From IMG/VR virus record IMGVR_UViG_3300037091_000192, positions 1 to 27,796 of that record: a DNA stretch of 27,796 nucleotides; one strand, given 5' to 3'. Position numbers and translations under genes: made by a program. How positions within the stretch are numbered: position 1 is the first letter of the stretch; each line of letters starts with the position of its first letter. The notes beneath the pieces are model-generated. The model ran no database searches, was not told the DNA's origin, and saw only the letters and a list, made by a program, of their open reading frames with translations. Shown one piece after another: positions 13,747 through 21,715 of the stretch. Origin of the DNA: a virus.

Positions 13747-15399
13747 TTATCTCCCCAACATTCTGTCACCAAAAGTCTTTTGACCACTATGACCACCACC
13801 ACCTGGCATTCTGGTAGTTGATCCACCCATAACTGGCATAATTATTGTATGACTGCCTACATTGCTTTGTTTGAATGTGGAATGTTTATCACAGGCCCAA
13901 ATGCAAAGTGCATCTGAAAACATAATATCATCATGAAAACCCTCAGCAGCTTCTAGTCTTGCATTGGGTCCAAGCTTTTCTTCTTTCTCAATATTGCACC
14001 ACTCACTATAACCTTTCTTAATTACTACTACTGAATTAATAACATCTTGATTGGGATATTTTACTCTATCATGCCTTAATTCAAACATAGATAAATCAAC
14101 TAAAGCATTCTTCCAATTTTTGTGGGTTATATGTTCTGTAGCACCAAATTGAACCCCTTCTACTGGGAACTTATCTTTTTTAAGAGAATCTAAAGCGGCT
14201 ACCCCCAAAACAGAAAAGTCTAATAGTCCAAACTTACATCTGAATCTACCTGTTACTGGGTGTACAACGGCTTTACATTCTTCTAATACATCAAGTGGAC
14301 TTTCTTTATTACTCCATGTGGATCCAAAGACTTTCTCTTTAGTTCCATCTAAAAGCCTTCTCCAAACAGATAGAGCATGGAAATCTCCAGATTGCTTGAC
14401 TTCACCCTGTTTGTTTTTCTTTACTATTAATGTGCCACTTGCAAAGTCTATACCAAAGAAATATTCTTCACCAGGTCTGCCTTCATTTAAATAATTATGT
14501 GTACCAATCAGTTTAGCTTTATCTTCATCAGTTAATAAAAGACTTAAAGATTCAATCCATTCTATCATGTATTGAGTTTTAAAATCATTTTCATCCATCT
14601 CATCTTCTGATTCTTGTTCGTGTAATTCAGGATTATGAGGAAATAATTTAATCTTTAAACTTAATGGCATGTACTCTAATTGCTTTCTGGGATATTCTTT
14701 CTCTATACCATTTAAATCTTTTAATGTTATACTACCGCCTTGTAAAAGAATTGGACATCTTGTCCAGTCATATGCTATTTTTGTATATTTACTATCTTTA
14801 AATGATTTAAAAAAATGGTTTCTATATCGTGGTACACCTATCTTTATTATTTTTTGGTGTGCTCCTGTTGCCATTGGGATTATTGTCTCACTCATGGCAT
14901 GGTCTCGTACTTTCTGGCTTTCGTCTACCACTAGGCAATTGTAGTGTTCTCCGACATTTTCTGCCTGTTCAGAAGCAGATTGTGCTATAACAAAAGAACC
15001 ATTCTTAAAATATATTTTTGTTTTTGTTGATCTCTTAAAATCAACTGAATCTTTCATGTTGCTTTTAGCAATTATATTATACATTACCCCAACAACTCTG
15101 GTTGCCTGATCTGCTTTAGGAGCAAATATACCAACTTTATAATCAGCATTATCTTCACATAGAAGTATAAGTCCAGCAGCAACAGCATAGGTTTTTCCAG
15201 AACCACGAGCACAAACTATTATAATATATTCACAGTTAATATCTATAACATGTTCAATAATATCTACTTGGTTATCAAATAAATCTACCTTCAACCTCTT
15301 TAGTATTCTAAAGGATTTGTCAAACGCCTCATCAATTATAGAAATATTATCTGCGGTAATTATACCAATTGCACCTGAACTATTATTGTTCATTGTCAT
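13747..15399 (-). CDS. terL: Terminase large subunit (TerL)
   Basis: A 550-residue ATPase-nuclease that drives DNA into the prohead and cuts it. Walker A is CARGSGKT (63-70), Walker B CLVVDES (155-161), with the coupling motif likely in IIKIGVP (184-190). The RNase H-like nuclease has acidic residues in YFFGIDFASGT (Asp318), FGLLDFS (Asp394) and EGFHDDIMFSDAL (Asp490, Asp491, Asp496). The C-terminus is Gly/Met-rich and flexible (MPGGGGHSGQ). The start at 15399 has GAGGGGA 4 to 5 bases upstream; a second ATG two codons later is possible. No intein is present although TerL is a common intein host. No small terminase is recognised in the window. Confidence 0.93.
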   Translation of the reverse strand: MTMNNNSSGAIGIITADNISIIDEAFDKSFRILKRLKVDLFDNQVDIIEHVIDINCEYIIIVCARGSGKTYAVAAGLILLCEDNADYKVGIFAPKADQATRVVGVMYNIIAKSNMKDSVDFKRSTKTKIYFKNGSFVIAQSASEQAENVGEHYNCLVVDESQKVRDHAMSETIIPMATGAHQKIIKIGVPRYRNHFFKSFKDSKYTKIAYDWTRCPILLQGGSITLKDLNGIEKEYPRKQLEYMPLSLKIKLFPHNPELHEQESEDEMDENDFKTQYMIEWIESLSLLLTDEDKAKLIGTHNYLNEGRPGEEYFFGIDFASGTLIVKKNKQGEVKQSGDFHALSVWRRLLDGTKEKVFGSTWSNKESPLDVLEECKAVVHPVTGRFRCKFGLLDFSVLGVAALDSLKKDKFPVEGVQFGATEHITHKNWKNALVDLSMFELRHDRVKYPNQDVINSVVVIKKGYSEWCNIEKEEKLGPNARLEAAEGFHDDIMFSDALCIWACDKHSTFKQSNVGSHTIIMPVMGGSTTRMPGGGGHSGQKTFGDRMLGR

Positions 15400-15418
15400 A
15401 AGTTCCCCTCTTCTCTTT

Positions 15419-17047
15419 TTATATCTTCTTTAATTCTCTTTCAAATCCAACTAATCCTTTTCCCCAATCCAATAGACTGTGTAGCAAATTCTTTATAGTA
15501 TCTGCAAAAACTGCTTCAATAGTTAATGAAGATTTCAAGTCAGGGAAAGTTACCAACCTAACATCTTCTGTTATTAAAGTCTTTATCTCTTTAGCCATAG
15601 ATGTTTGATAGTCCAATATCTTTTTATCCATCTCAGCAGTCAATTCTTTTACTGCCTGTGCTTTTTTATCTTCCATTTCTTTTACATTTTTTAAAATACT
15701 TTCCTTTGTATCCTCTGGATAGACAAACTCTTTCTTTTCTGTTCTTGTAGTCAACTTGGCAAATATGTCTTTACCAACCCTTGCTACCCATTTTTCATAT
15801 ACATTTAATGTATTGAACAACTTACCAGCTGCATTGATCATTACCGTAACTTTTTGTGATTTACCTTGTTCTTTTTCCATCTTTGTTTTAAGCTGATCAA
15901 TAGCATCTTTTACCATTTTATCATCATTTTGCATCATCTTACCTAAAGCTATTGTTTTTTCAAGGAGATTTTTTAATTCCCCAGTAGTTACATCTTGAGC
16001 ATCTTTAACATCTTGTGCTGTCACTTGTTGCAATCTTATCTTCTGAACATCTAATTTAGTAGGTTTAATTACTTTATCAGGAGCTACTTTGGGCTTAACT
16101 TCTGTAGTCTGTTCTGTTTTAGGAGTCGCCGGCTGATTTAAAACTTTATCCAACTCATGTAATACATCATCTGAATCATCTGCTTTCTTATCTAACTTTC
16201 CTTCCTTCACCACAATATTGGGATCATAACCATCATGATCTATTAAATCATTTTTAATGTCTTCAATATCGCTTTCACCCTCACCACTATAAAAAACTGT
16301 ATCTATTAATTTATTATATAAATAAACATCAAAAGGCTTAGTGGCACCGGACTTTTTGTTTAAATTTTCTTCTTTCTTAACTTCTGGTATAACTTCTTTC
16401 TGAACATCTTTCTTTCCAATACCTCTTGCTTTATATTTCTTTTCTAATTCTGTCATGAAATCATATTCTTTACTAGTAAAAGCTTCTTCAAAACGTCTTG
16501 CCAACTCTTCTGCTGCCTGCTGCTTCACTTCTCTTGTAGGTTTATTCACTTGTGATTTCCCATCATCTGCCCAATCTGTAATTCTTTGGAACCAAAGCTT
16601 TGCCACCTCTTCTACAAGATACATAAATAATTTAGGAGCTAATGCAACATCATATACTCCTCTTAATTTCTTTCTGGTTAAATTTTTATATATATCCATT
16701 AATCTTCCATATAATCTTCCATATAATGGTTCTTCATTTTCTACAAGTAATACTAGGTCATCAGCATCTGCATCATAAACATCTATATCTTTATTCTCCG
16801 GACTATAATGCTGCTCTATAGCTTTCTTATCTTCTGGGTTTTCTGCTTCTTCTACCTTGTTGCAAACATCACATAATACAATACCATCTTCTCTTTTTAT
16901 ACCCAGTTCACTACCACATCTAGCACAAATATAAGGTTCATCTTTTACTTCAGATATTTCTGGTATAACTTCTGCCTTTTTAATTTCTTTAGGCATTTCT
17001 TTTTCAGCCCTCTTTATTACATTCAATATCCAATTTGCTTTATGCAT
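15419..17047 (-). CDS. Large Lys/Glu-rich protein with zinc ribbon and 'NW' N-terminus
   Basis: A 542-residue protein, ATG at 17047 behind AGGAGG. It starts MHKANWILNVIKRAEKE, close in pattern to the N-termini of the 893- and 527-residue products. A zinc ribbon follows at Cys41, Cys44, Cys59 and Cys62 (CARCGSELG ... LCDVCNK). Then come a helical region (100-210, including LAPKLFMYLVEEVAKLWFQR), Lys/Glu/Pro linkers, and a long coiled coil (about 330-500) ending LLDWGKGLVGFERELKKI. A 12-base tandem repeat gives LYGRLYGR. The gene lies immediately upstream of terL. I know no family for the whole protein. A head-internal or packaging-associated virion protein is inferred from place and shared N-terminus; no enzyme motif is seen. 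Confidence 0.65.
   Translation of the reverse strand: MHKANWILNVIKRAEKEMPKEIKKAEVIPEISEVKDEPYICARCGSELGIKREDGIVLCDVCNKVEEAENPEDKKAIEQHYSPENKDIDVYDADADDLVLLVENEEPLYGRLYGRLMDIYKNLTRKKLRGVYDVALAPKLFMYLVEEVAKLWFQRITDWADDGKSQVNKPTREVKQQAAEELARRFEEAFTSKEYDFMTELEKKYKARGIGKKDVQKEVIPEVKKEENLNKKSGATKPFDVYLYNKLIDTVFYSGEGESDIEDIKNDLIDHDGYDPNIVVKEGKLDKKADDSDDVLHELDKVLNQPATPKTEQTTEVKPKVAPDKVIKPTKLDVQKIRLQQVTAQDVKDAQDVTTGELKNLLEKTIALGKMMQNDDKMVKDAIDQLKTKMEKEQGKSQKVTVMINAAGKLFNTLNVYEKWVARVGKDIFAKLTTRTEKKEFVYPEDTKESILKNVKEMEDKKAQAVKELTAEMDKKILDYQTSMAKEIKTLITEDVRLVTFPDLKSSLTIEAVFADTIKNLLHSLLDWGKGLVGFERELKKI
16701..16724 (-). repeat. 12-base perfect tandem duplication
   Basis: The plus-strand unit AATCTTCCATAT occurs twice in a row inside the 542-aa gene and encodes the repeated LYGR. 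It looks like a recent slippage duplication that kept the frame. Confidence 0.8.
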
Positions 17048-17071
17048 GATAAAACCTCCTAATATAAAATT

Positions 17072-17143
17072 TTATTCTACTGGTTCATTAACATCATCTT
17101 CTAGTGGTACCAATTTGGGTCCTTTTTCTATAATCCCCTTACC
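17072..17143 (-). other. Short out-of-frame coding continuation after the 893-aa gene
   Basis: Directly past the TAG of the 893-aa frame, the -1 frame is open for 23 codons to a TAA and reads IIEKGPKLVPLEDDVNEPVE, protein-like in composition and similar in style to the tails of neighbouring products. It has no start or ribosome binding site. It may be the original C-terminus cut off by a one-base indel, a frameshift product, or chance. I see no classic slippery heptamer. Confidence 0.35.
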
Positions 17144-19809
17144 TTATCAGATTGTATAGCACCATAAACAAATCCATTTGATGAATATTGTAAGATATAA
17201 TACTTTCCAACACTATTTTTTAATTCTGGGAAAAGATTGGCATCATCTATTGAAATATCTATTGCATCATATGTGGTTCCATCAGATCCTTCAACTGTAT
17301 CATCAGCACCACCATCCATAGCTATATCATAAAAATAAGGTGTATAAGCCTTTTCACCTTCAAATTTACCAGGGTGACTAACTATTTCCTCATAGTATGA
17401 TTTGTCTTTGGTTTCTTCTGCCTTCTTAATAGATTTATTCAATTTACCTTCTAAATCTATTTTAATCTGTCTTTGTACTGCTTCAGGTAAATCACTTACT
17501 TTAACTTCCTTACCCAAAGTATTTTCTAATGTCTGTTCTGGATAATCAGGGTTATCAAACCCCATAATCCATTGATCTATACTTTCCAGTCCTAAATCCT
17601 CAAAAATGTTTTTATCATGCTGCCAAAATCCTTGCGGATGATTTGGATTCTCAGATGATCCCACTATCCAACCATCAGGAAATATTATAGTATATCTATC
17701 AAATGTTTCTCCACCATTATCAAACACCCTTACTTGCTGATTTGGCAATTCACCTTTATCCTCTAGTTCTTTTAAATGTTTATCTATATTTTCTGTTGTT
17801 GCTTTATTATCAGGAGATTCCATTAATTCTTTTGTCTTAGGAGAGAACTCTTCTGCCTGTTTACCACTTAATTCTGATGGATCATGAACAACTGCTTCCC
17901 CTGGCTTATCTGATTTCTCTGCCAACATTACAGTAACTTCATAAGATTTTTTGGCTTTAAAAAATTCAGCTGCTTTCTTCTGCGCCTCAAAAGATGTTTT
18001 TGCCCACACCTCTGTTTTCTTACCTTTATAAAATGCCACATAACCATTTAAATCCTCATGACTTTCTTCTGCTTTCTTACTTGATTTCTTTGATAAATAT
18101 TCCTCATTAATATAGTCCCTCAATACACCTGCTGTATCATAAAATATCTTTGCCTGTTCTAGTGTAAATGTGTGAGTAAATTTCCTTTTACCATTTATAA
18201 AACATCGTATGGCATACTCATCATCTGTTTTCTTATCAGAAGTCAACATTTTACCATACTGTTCTTTCTGCCATTTTCTATATTCACTAACTAATTCAGC
18301 AGGATATTTCTTTTCTACATCTGCTTCTAAATCCGGTTCCCCCTTTGCTGATTTTAAATCCTCTATTAACTGTTTAAACTTTTCAGGAACTTCGCTGGAT
18401 TTCTTCTCAACAACTTTTAAATCTTCTGGATCTGATGTTACATTAATAACAGGATTAGCCTTCCATGCTTCTTCTGCTGAACTAAATCCCAATCTCTTTG
18501 CTATCCCATATGTTTCATCATAATGTTTAAATTGCTCAAAATCTTTATCATAGCTATCTTGTAGTTTACCCTGCCAAGAGATTTTACTTAAACTAGAATA
18601 TTTATGCTTTGTTCCCATTCCCTTTTGCTGTGTACTATATCCAGTCATATATCCTTCTTTATCCTTTTGTTCTACAAACTTTTTAGCATCTCTTTCATCT
18701 GTGAATATCTGCTTTTGTAATTTTCCAGTACTATCCCCTTTCATCCACCAAACCAGCCACTCTGTATTAGTATCATCATCTTCATTTCTATATCCAGTTC
18801 TATCTCCCTTTGCTTCTCTTTCTTTTACAAAAGCAAGAGCCTCTGATTCTGTTTTAAAATATTGCCTTTCATCTTTGCCATCTTCCTTATAATTAACATA
18901 CCACTTACCACTTTCTTTATTTAAACTTGATTCCTTATTACCCACTTGCTCAAACTCCATAAAATCACTCTGTTGACCTTCCCCAGTAGAAGCAAATAAC
19001 TTTGGAGGAGTTTGATCACTCATCTCAAATTTTACCATCTTCCTAATATATTTCCCTGGATTACCAATCATATCCTCAGTAGAAGCAGATACACATTCAT
19101 ACTTGTTTGATTTAAGCATACTTAAAAATTTCTCTTTAGAAATGTCCTCTGTTGAATATCCAGCTTTCTTATCTTCTTTTTTAACTTCTTTAAATTTACC
19201 TTTATATTTACAAACTGGGCAAGGTCCACCTGTTGCTCCAGATAAAGCCTGTGTATCTGATAATATTGTCTTACATGCAGGACATTCATATTTTTCAGTA
19301 GATACTTCATCACTGGCCTTCTTTTCCCCAACAGTTGTAGTATCCTTAACCTTCCACTCCCCCATTTCATTTTTAAATAATACCCTATCTCCACCTTCAC
19401 CATGTATTTCATAAAAATCCCCTTTATCTTCATATATGCCAAATGCTCCCCATTCAGGATGTTTTATATTTTCTATACTAACTTGCCTTACTGGTAATTT
19501 CATCATATCATATTCTTTTTGGGGATCTGTAACCTCAGATGTTTTACCAACCCCTGCCAGTTTCTCTTCTAATTTTTTCTTAACCTCTTCATATTTACCC
19601 TTAATAAAAGGTTTGAAATCAAGTGTTATAATATACATATCTCCTGTAATATCACTTTGTACAGATACATCTTTACCTGCTTTAATTTCTTCTGCAAAAG
19701 CTTTCATTGCCAATGCCTGCATTTCTTCATAGTAATCAAATGTTCCTGCTTTCTTTTCAACCTTCTTATCCCAATCTACAAGATCTGTAAGCCAATTTTT
19801 CTTATACAT
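17128..19809 (-). CDS. 893-aa multidomain virion-associated protein with zinc ribbon and repeated W/Y modules
   Basis: ATG at 19809 follows AGGAGG by 8 bases. It begins MYKKNWLTDLVDWDKKVEKK, the shared 'NW' N-terminus. A zinc ribbon lies at Cys176, Cys179, Cys197 and Cys200 (CPACKTIL ... CPVCKYKG). Residues 302-340 and 351-391 are two copies of one module (KWYVNYKEDG ... FKTESEALAFVKE and EWLVWWMKGD ... FTDERDAKKFVE, each ending TGY); the 1305-aa protein has a third. Residues 586-645 (YVAFYKGKKTEVWAKTSFEA ... KSYEVTVMLAEK) resemble short domains I recall from other phage proteins. The C-terminal part is acidic and beta-rich (YDIAMDGGADDTVEGSDG). No catalytic motif is recognised. It looks like a mosaic of small domains on Lys/Glu linkers; its role is unknown, perhaps a head-internal protein. 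Confidence 0.65.
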   Translation of the reverse strand: MYKKNWLTDLVDWDKKVEKKAGTFDYYEEMQALAMKAFAEEIKAGKDVSVQSDITGDMYIITLDFKPFIKGKYEEVKKKLEEKLAGVGKTSEVTDPQKEYDMMKLPVRQVSIENIKHPEWGAFGIYEDKGDFYEIHGEGGDRVLFKNEMGEWKVKDTTTVGEKKASDEVSTEKYECPACKTILSDTQALSGATGGPCPVCKYKGKFKEVKKEDKKAGYSTEDISKEKFLSMLKSNKYECVSASTEDMIGNPGKYIRKMVKFEMSDQTPPKLFASTGEGQQSDFMEFEQVGNKESSLNKESGKWYVNYKEDGKDERQYFKTESEALAFVKEREAKGDRTGYRNEDDDTNTEWLVWWMKGDSTGKLQKQIFTDERDAKKFVEQKDKEGYMTGYSTQQKGMGTKHKYSSLSKISWQGKLQDSYDKDFEQFKHYDETYGIAKRLGFSSAEEAWKANPVINVTSDPEDLKVVEKKSSEVPEKFKQLIEDLKSAKGEPDLEADVEKKYPAELVSEYRKWQKEQYGKMLTSDKKTDDEYAIRCFINGKRKFTHTFTLEQAKIFYDTAGVLRDYINEEYLSKKSSKKAEESHEDLNGYVAFYKGKKTEVWAKTSFEAQKKAAEFFKAKKSYEVTVMLAEKSDKPGEAVVHDPSELSGKQAEEFSPKTKELMESPDNKATTENIDKHLKELEDKGELPNQQVRVFDNGGETFDRYTIIFPDGWIVGSSENPNHPQGFWQHDKNIFEDLGLESIDQWIMGFDNPDYPEQTLENTLGKEVKVSDLPEAVQRQIKIDLEGKLNKSIKKAEETKDKSYYEEIVSHPGKFEGEKAYTPYFYDIAMDGGADDTVEGSDGTTYDAIDISIDDANLFPELKNSVGKYYILQYSSNGFVYGAIQSDKVRGL

Positions 19810-19821
19810 TTAAATTTCCTC

Positions 19822-20088
19822 CTATTTATGCTGTAATATTAATGGTAAAACAAATGATATTATACAATAAAGAATCCCCACAGTTGCAGCTCCCCCCATA
19901 ACATAATAAACATATTTATATAATATATCTACCTTTTCTACTAATCCCTGCTTCCCATTGCCCTTTACTACCAGAATTAAATCATCCATTTTAACATCTA
20001 ATGTTTTATGTGCTTCAACATGAACTAATAACATACTCTTAACATCTGCTATTACAGCATCACTTTTTCTTTCATATTGCGGCTCCAT
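19822..20088 (-). CDS. Small single-span membrane protein (holin- or XhlA-like topology)
   Basis: An 88-residue protein; ATG at 20088 with AAGGAG about 11 bases upstream. Residues 1 to 45 are charged and helical (VKSMLLVHVEAHKTLDVKMD), followed by GNGKQGLVEKVDILYKY, and residues 60 to 85 form one hydrophobic span (YYVMGGAATVGILYCIISFV) before a short LILQHK tail. I recall 'GNG..GL.e.v' before a C-terminal membrane span in many phage small proteins of unknown role, and XhlA-type lysis proteins share this topology. No endolysin is nearby, and the gene sits among virion genes, so a membrane-contact role in infection is as likely as lysis. Confidence 0.6.
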   Translation of the reverse strand: MEPQYERKSDAVIADVKSMLLVHVEAHKTLDVKMDDLILVVKGNGKQGLVEKVDILYKYVYYVMGGAATVGILYCIISFVLPLILQHK

Positions 20089-20113
20089 TTATTAAGGTCT
20101 CCTTTCATTGATT

Positions 20114-21697
20114 TTATTTAATGTTTTCTAAAGTTGCTTTTTCCTCTTTCTCACATACTTCACATATATCTTTATCTATTGCTATCTCTTTATTACAGAT
20201 ATAACATGCCTTCTTGGATTCTTCTTTCTCTATAACCTTATCTTCTTTTACTATTTCTTTATTTTTACCAACTTCTTTAATTTCTTCTTTAGGTATATCT
20301 ATTTCCTTAACCTCATCCTTAATATCATCTTTCTTTTTATCAGGTACTGTTTTTACTGTTTCCTTAACTTTAGTATGTACTCTATTCTGCTTGTCTTTCC
20401 ATGTTACTGTCTTTGTAACCTTTACAGTATGATCTGCAAACTTACTGATACCATAACTTCCTCTTAATTTAGCATTTGTTTTAATAACATCCTTCTTATC
20501 TATCCAAATAGGTTTCTGAAGAGTATCATAATCACTTGGTGCACTTGAATTAGTAATTCCTATTTTATCATCCTTTATATCTATTACCATATAAAGACTC
20601 TCTCCTAAATCCTTTCTATTCTTAACCCTAATTAAATCCCCTGTATGAATTTCTCTGTCTTTGGGTAATTTAGTATCTTCTTTAAATTCTGGTAATGGTT
20701 CTCTATCTAATTGATAGGGTCTCAAATTTATTAACATAATATCAATGGCTTTTTCTAATATGGCATCCATATTATTTTCATCATTATCCCCAGGATCACT
20801 AACATCAAAGTCAAACCTAGGAGGCTTCTCACTTACTACCCATATCTTTACAATTAATCCATTGCATTCTTTTGATATAGCATTGATAGCTGTCTTTATA
20901 GCATCAGGAGAAATTTTTGCTTGAATATCCAATGAAGCATTGGATTTAGATAAATCCTTTACAACATATACCTCTTTCATTAATTTGTCTTTTTCTGCCA
21001 TTAACTCTTTGGCTTTCTTGAAATCATCATCATTCTTTGTTTCTAATAGTTTCTTTATTTCAGATTGTAATTCATCTATCTTTTTTATATTACTATCTGT
21101 TTCATCTGCCTTAATATTTAAACTAGTATGCTTTTCTACCTCTTTTACAGTTGGTCCTAAATCATTTTTAGGAACAACTTTTTCTGGAGGTGTTATAAAT
21201 TCATCTTTGGCTTTCTCAATAGTTTTCTCTTTGTCTTTCTGCAATGTCTGATCACTAGGAGTAACAGGCACTGTGGCTGGTGGATTGGCTTTGGGAACTT
21301 CTTCTTTAGTAATTGTCTTAACTGGCTTATTACGTTCCTTAACATCCCTAGAATGATTAGTGAAATCTATCTGTCCAATATCTCTAGCCAACATATCATG
21401 CAAACTTTCTGTACTTGCTATTTCCATCGCCTTACTTTTAGCTTCTTCTTCAGAATTAAAAACTAAAGTTTTCTCTACACTAAATTCAGCATCAGTTATA
21501 TATTGTCCGGCTCCAGTATATGATCCATAATGTATTTCTTTACCTCGTTGCCATATGAACTCTCCCTTTGCTCCAGTCGCTGTATAGGCCAGTATCTCAC
21601 CCTTATTTTTTTCTGTAACCTTGTCAATTAACAGGGCTGATTTATCTATTTTAAAAACATCCTTAACAAATTCTATTAACCAATTTTTCTGGTTCAT
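20114..21697 (-). CDS. 527-aa Lys/Glu-rich protein with 'NW' N-terminus and C-terminal zinc ribbon
   Basis: ATG at 21697 follows AGGAGG. The N-terminus MNQKNWLIEFVKDVFKIDKS shares the KNW-hydrophobic pattern with the 893- and 542-aa products. Visible parts: a beta-rich domain at 34-100 (GEFIWQRGKEIHYGSY ... FNSEEEAKSKAMEIA), Pro/Lys linkers, a coiled coil at about 200-245, an alpha/beta domain at 255-330 (IKTAINAISKECNGLIVKIW), an SH3-like strand set at 350-410 (HTGDLIRVKNRKDLGESLYM), a Lys-rich stretch, and a zinc ribbon near the end at Cys498, Cys501, Cys512 and Cys515 (CYICNKE ... ICEVCEK). No enzyme motif is visible. It lies between the AAA+ gene and the membrane protein gene. Probably a virion component; function unknown. 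Confidence 0.62.
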   Translation of the reverse strand: MNQKNWLIEFVKDVFKIDKSALLIDKVTEKNKGEILAYTATGAKGEFIWQRGKEIHYGSYTGAGQYITDAEFSVEKTLVFNSEEEAKSKAMEIASTESLHDMLARDIGQIDFTNHSRDVKERNKPVKTITKEEVPKANPPATVPVTPSDQTLQKDKEKTIEKAKDEFITPPEKVVPKNDLGPTVKEVEKHTSLNIKADETDSNIKKIDELQSEIKKLLETKNDDDFKKAKELMAEKDKLMKEVYVVKDLSKSNASLDIQAKISPDAIKTAINAISKECNGLIVKIWVVSEKPPRFDFDVSDPGDNDENNMDAILEKAIDIMLINLRPYQLDREPLPEFKEDTKLPKDREIHTGDLIRVKNRKDLGESLYMVIDIKDDKIGITNSSAPSDYDTLQKPIWIDKKDVIKTNAKLRGSYGISKFADHTVKVTKTVTWKDKQNRVHTKVKETVKTVPDKKKDDIKDEVKEIDIPKEEIKEVGKNKEIVKEDKVIEKEESKKACYICNKEIAIDKDICEVCEKEEKATLENIK

Positions 21698-21715
21698 TTA
21701 TATCCTCCTGATTAC

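Noticed and set aside
17128-17146. Programmed -1 frameshift at the end of the 893-aa gene
   Set aside because: No XXXYYYZ heptamer and no clear downstream structure; an indel or chance is simpler.
19122-19442. Minus-strand 106-aa frame overlapping the 893-aa gene
   Set aside because: Second frame inside a well-supported gene with a zinc ribbon in the main frame; no initiation signal.
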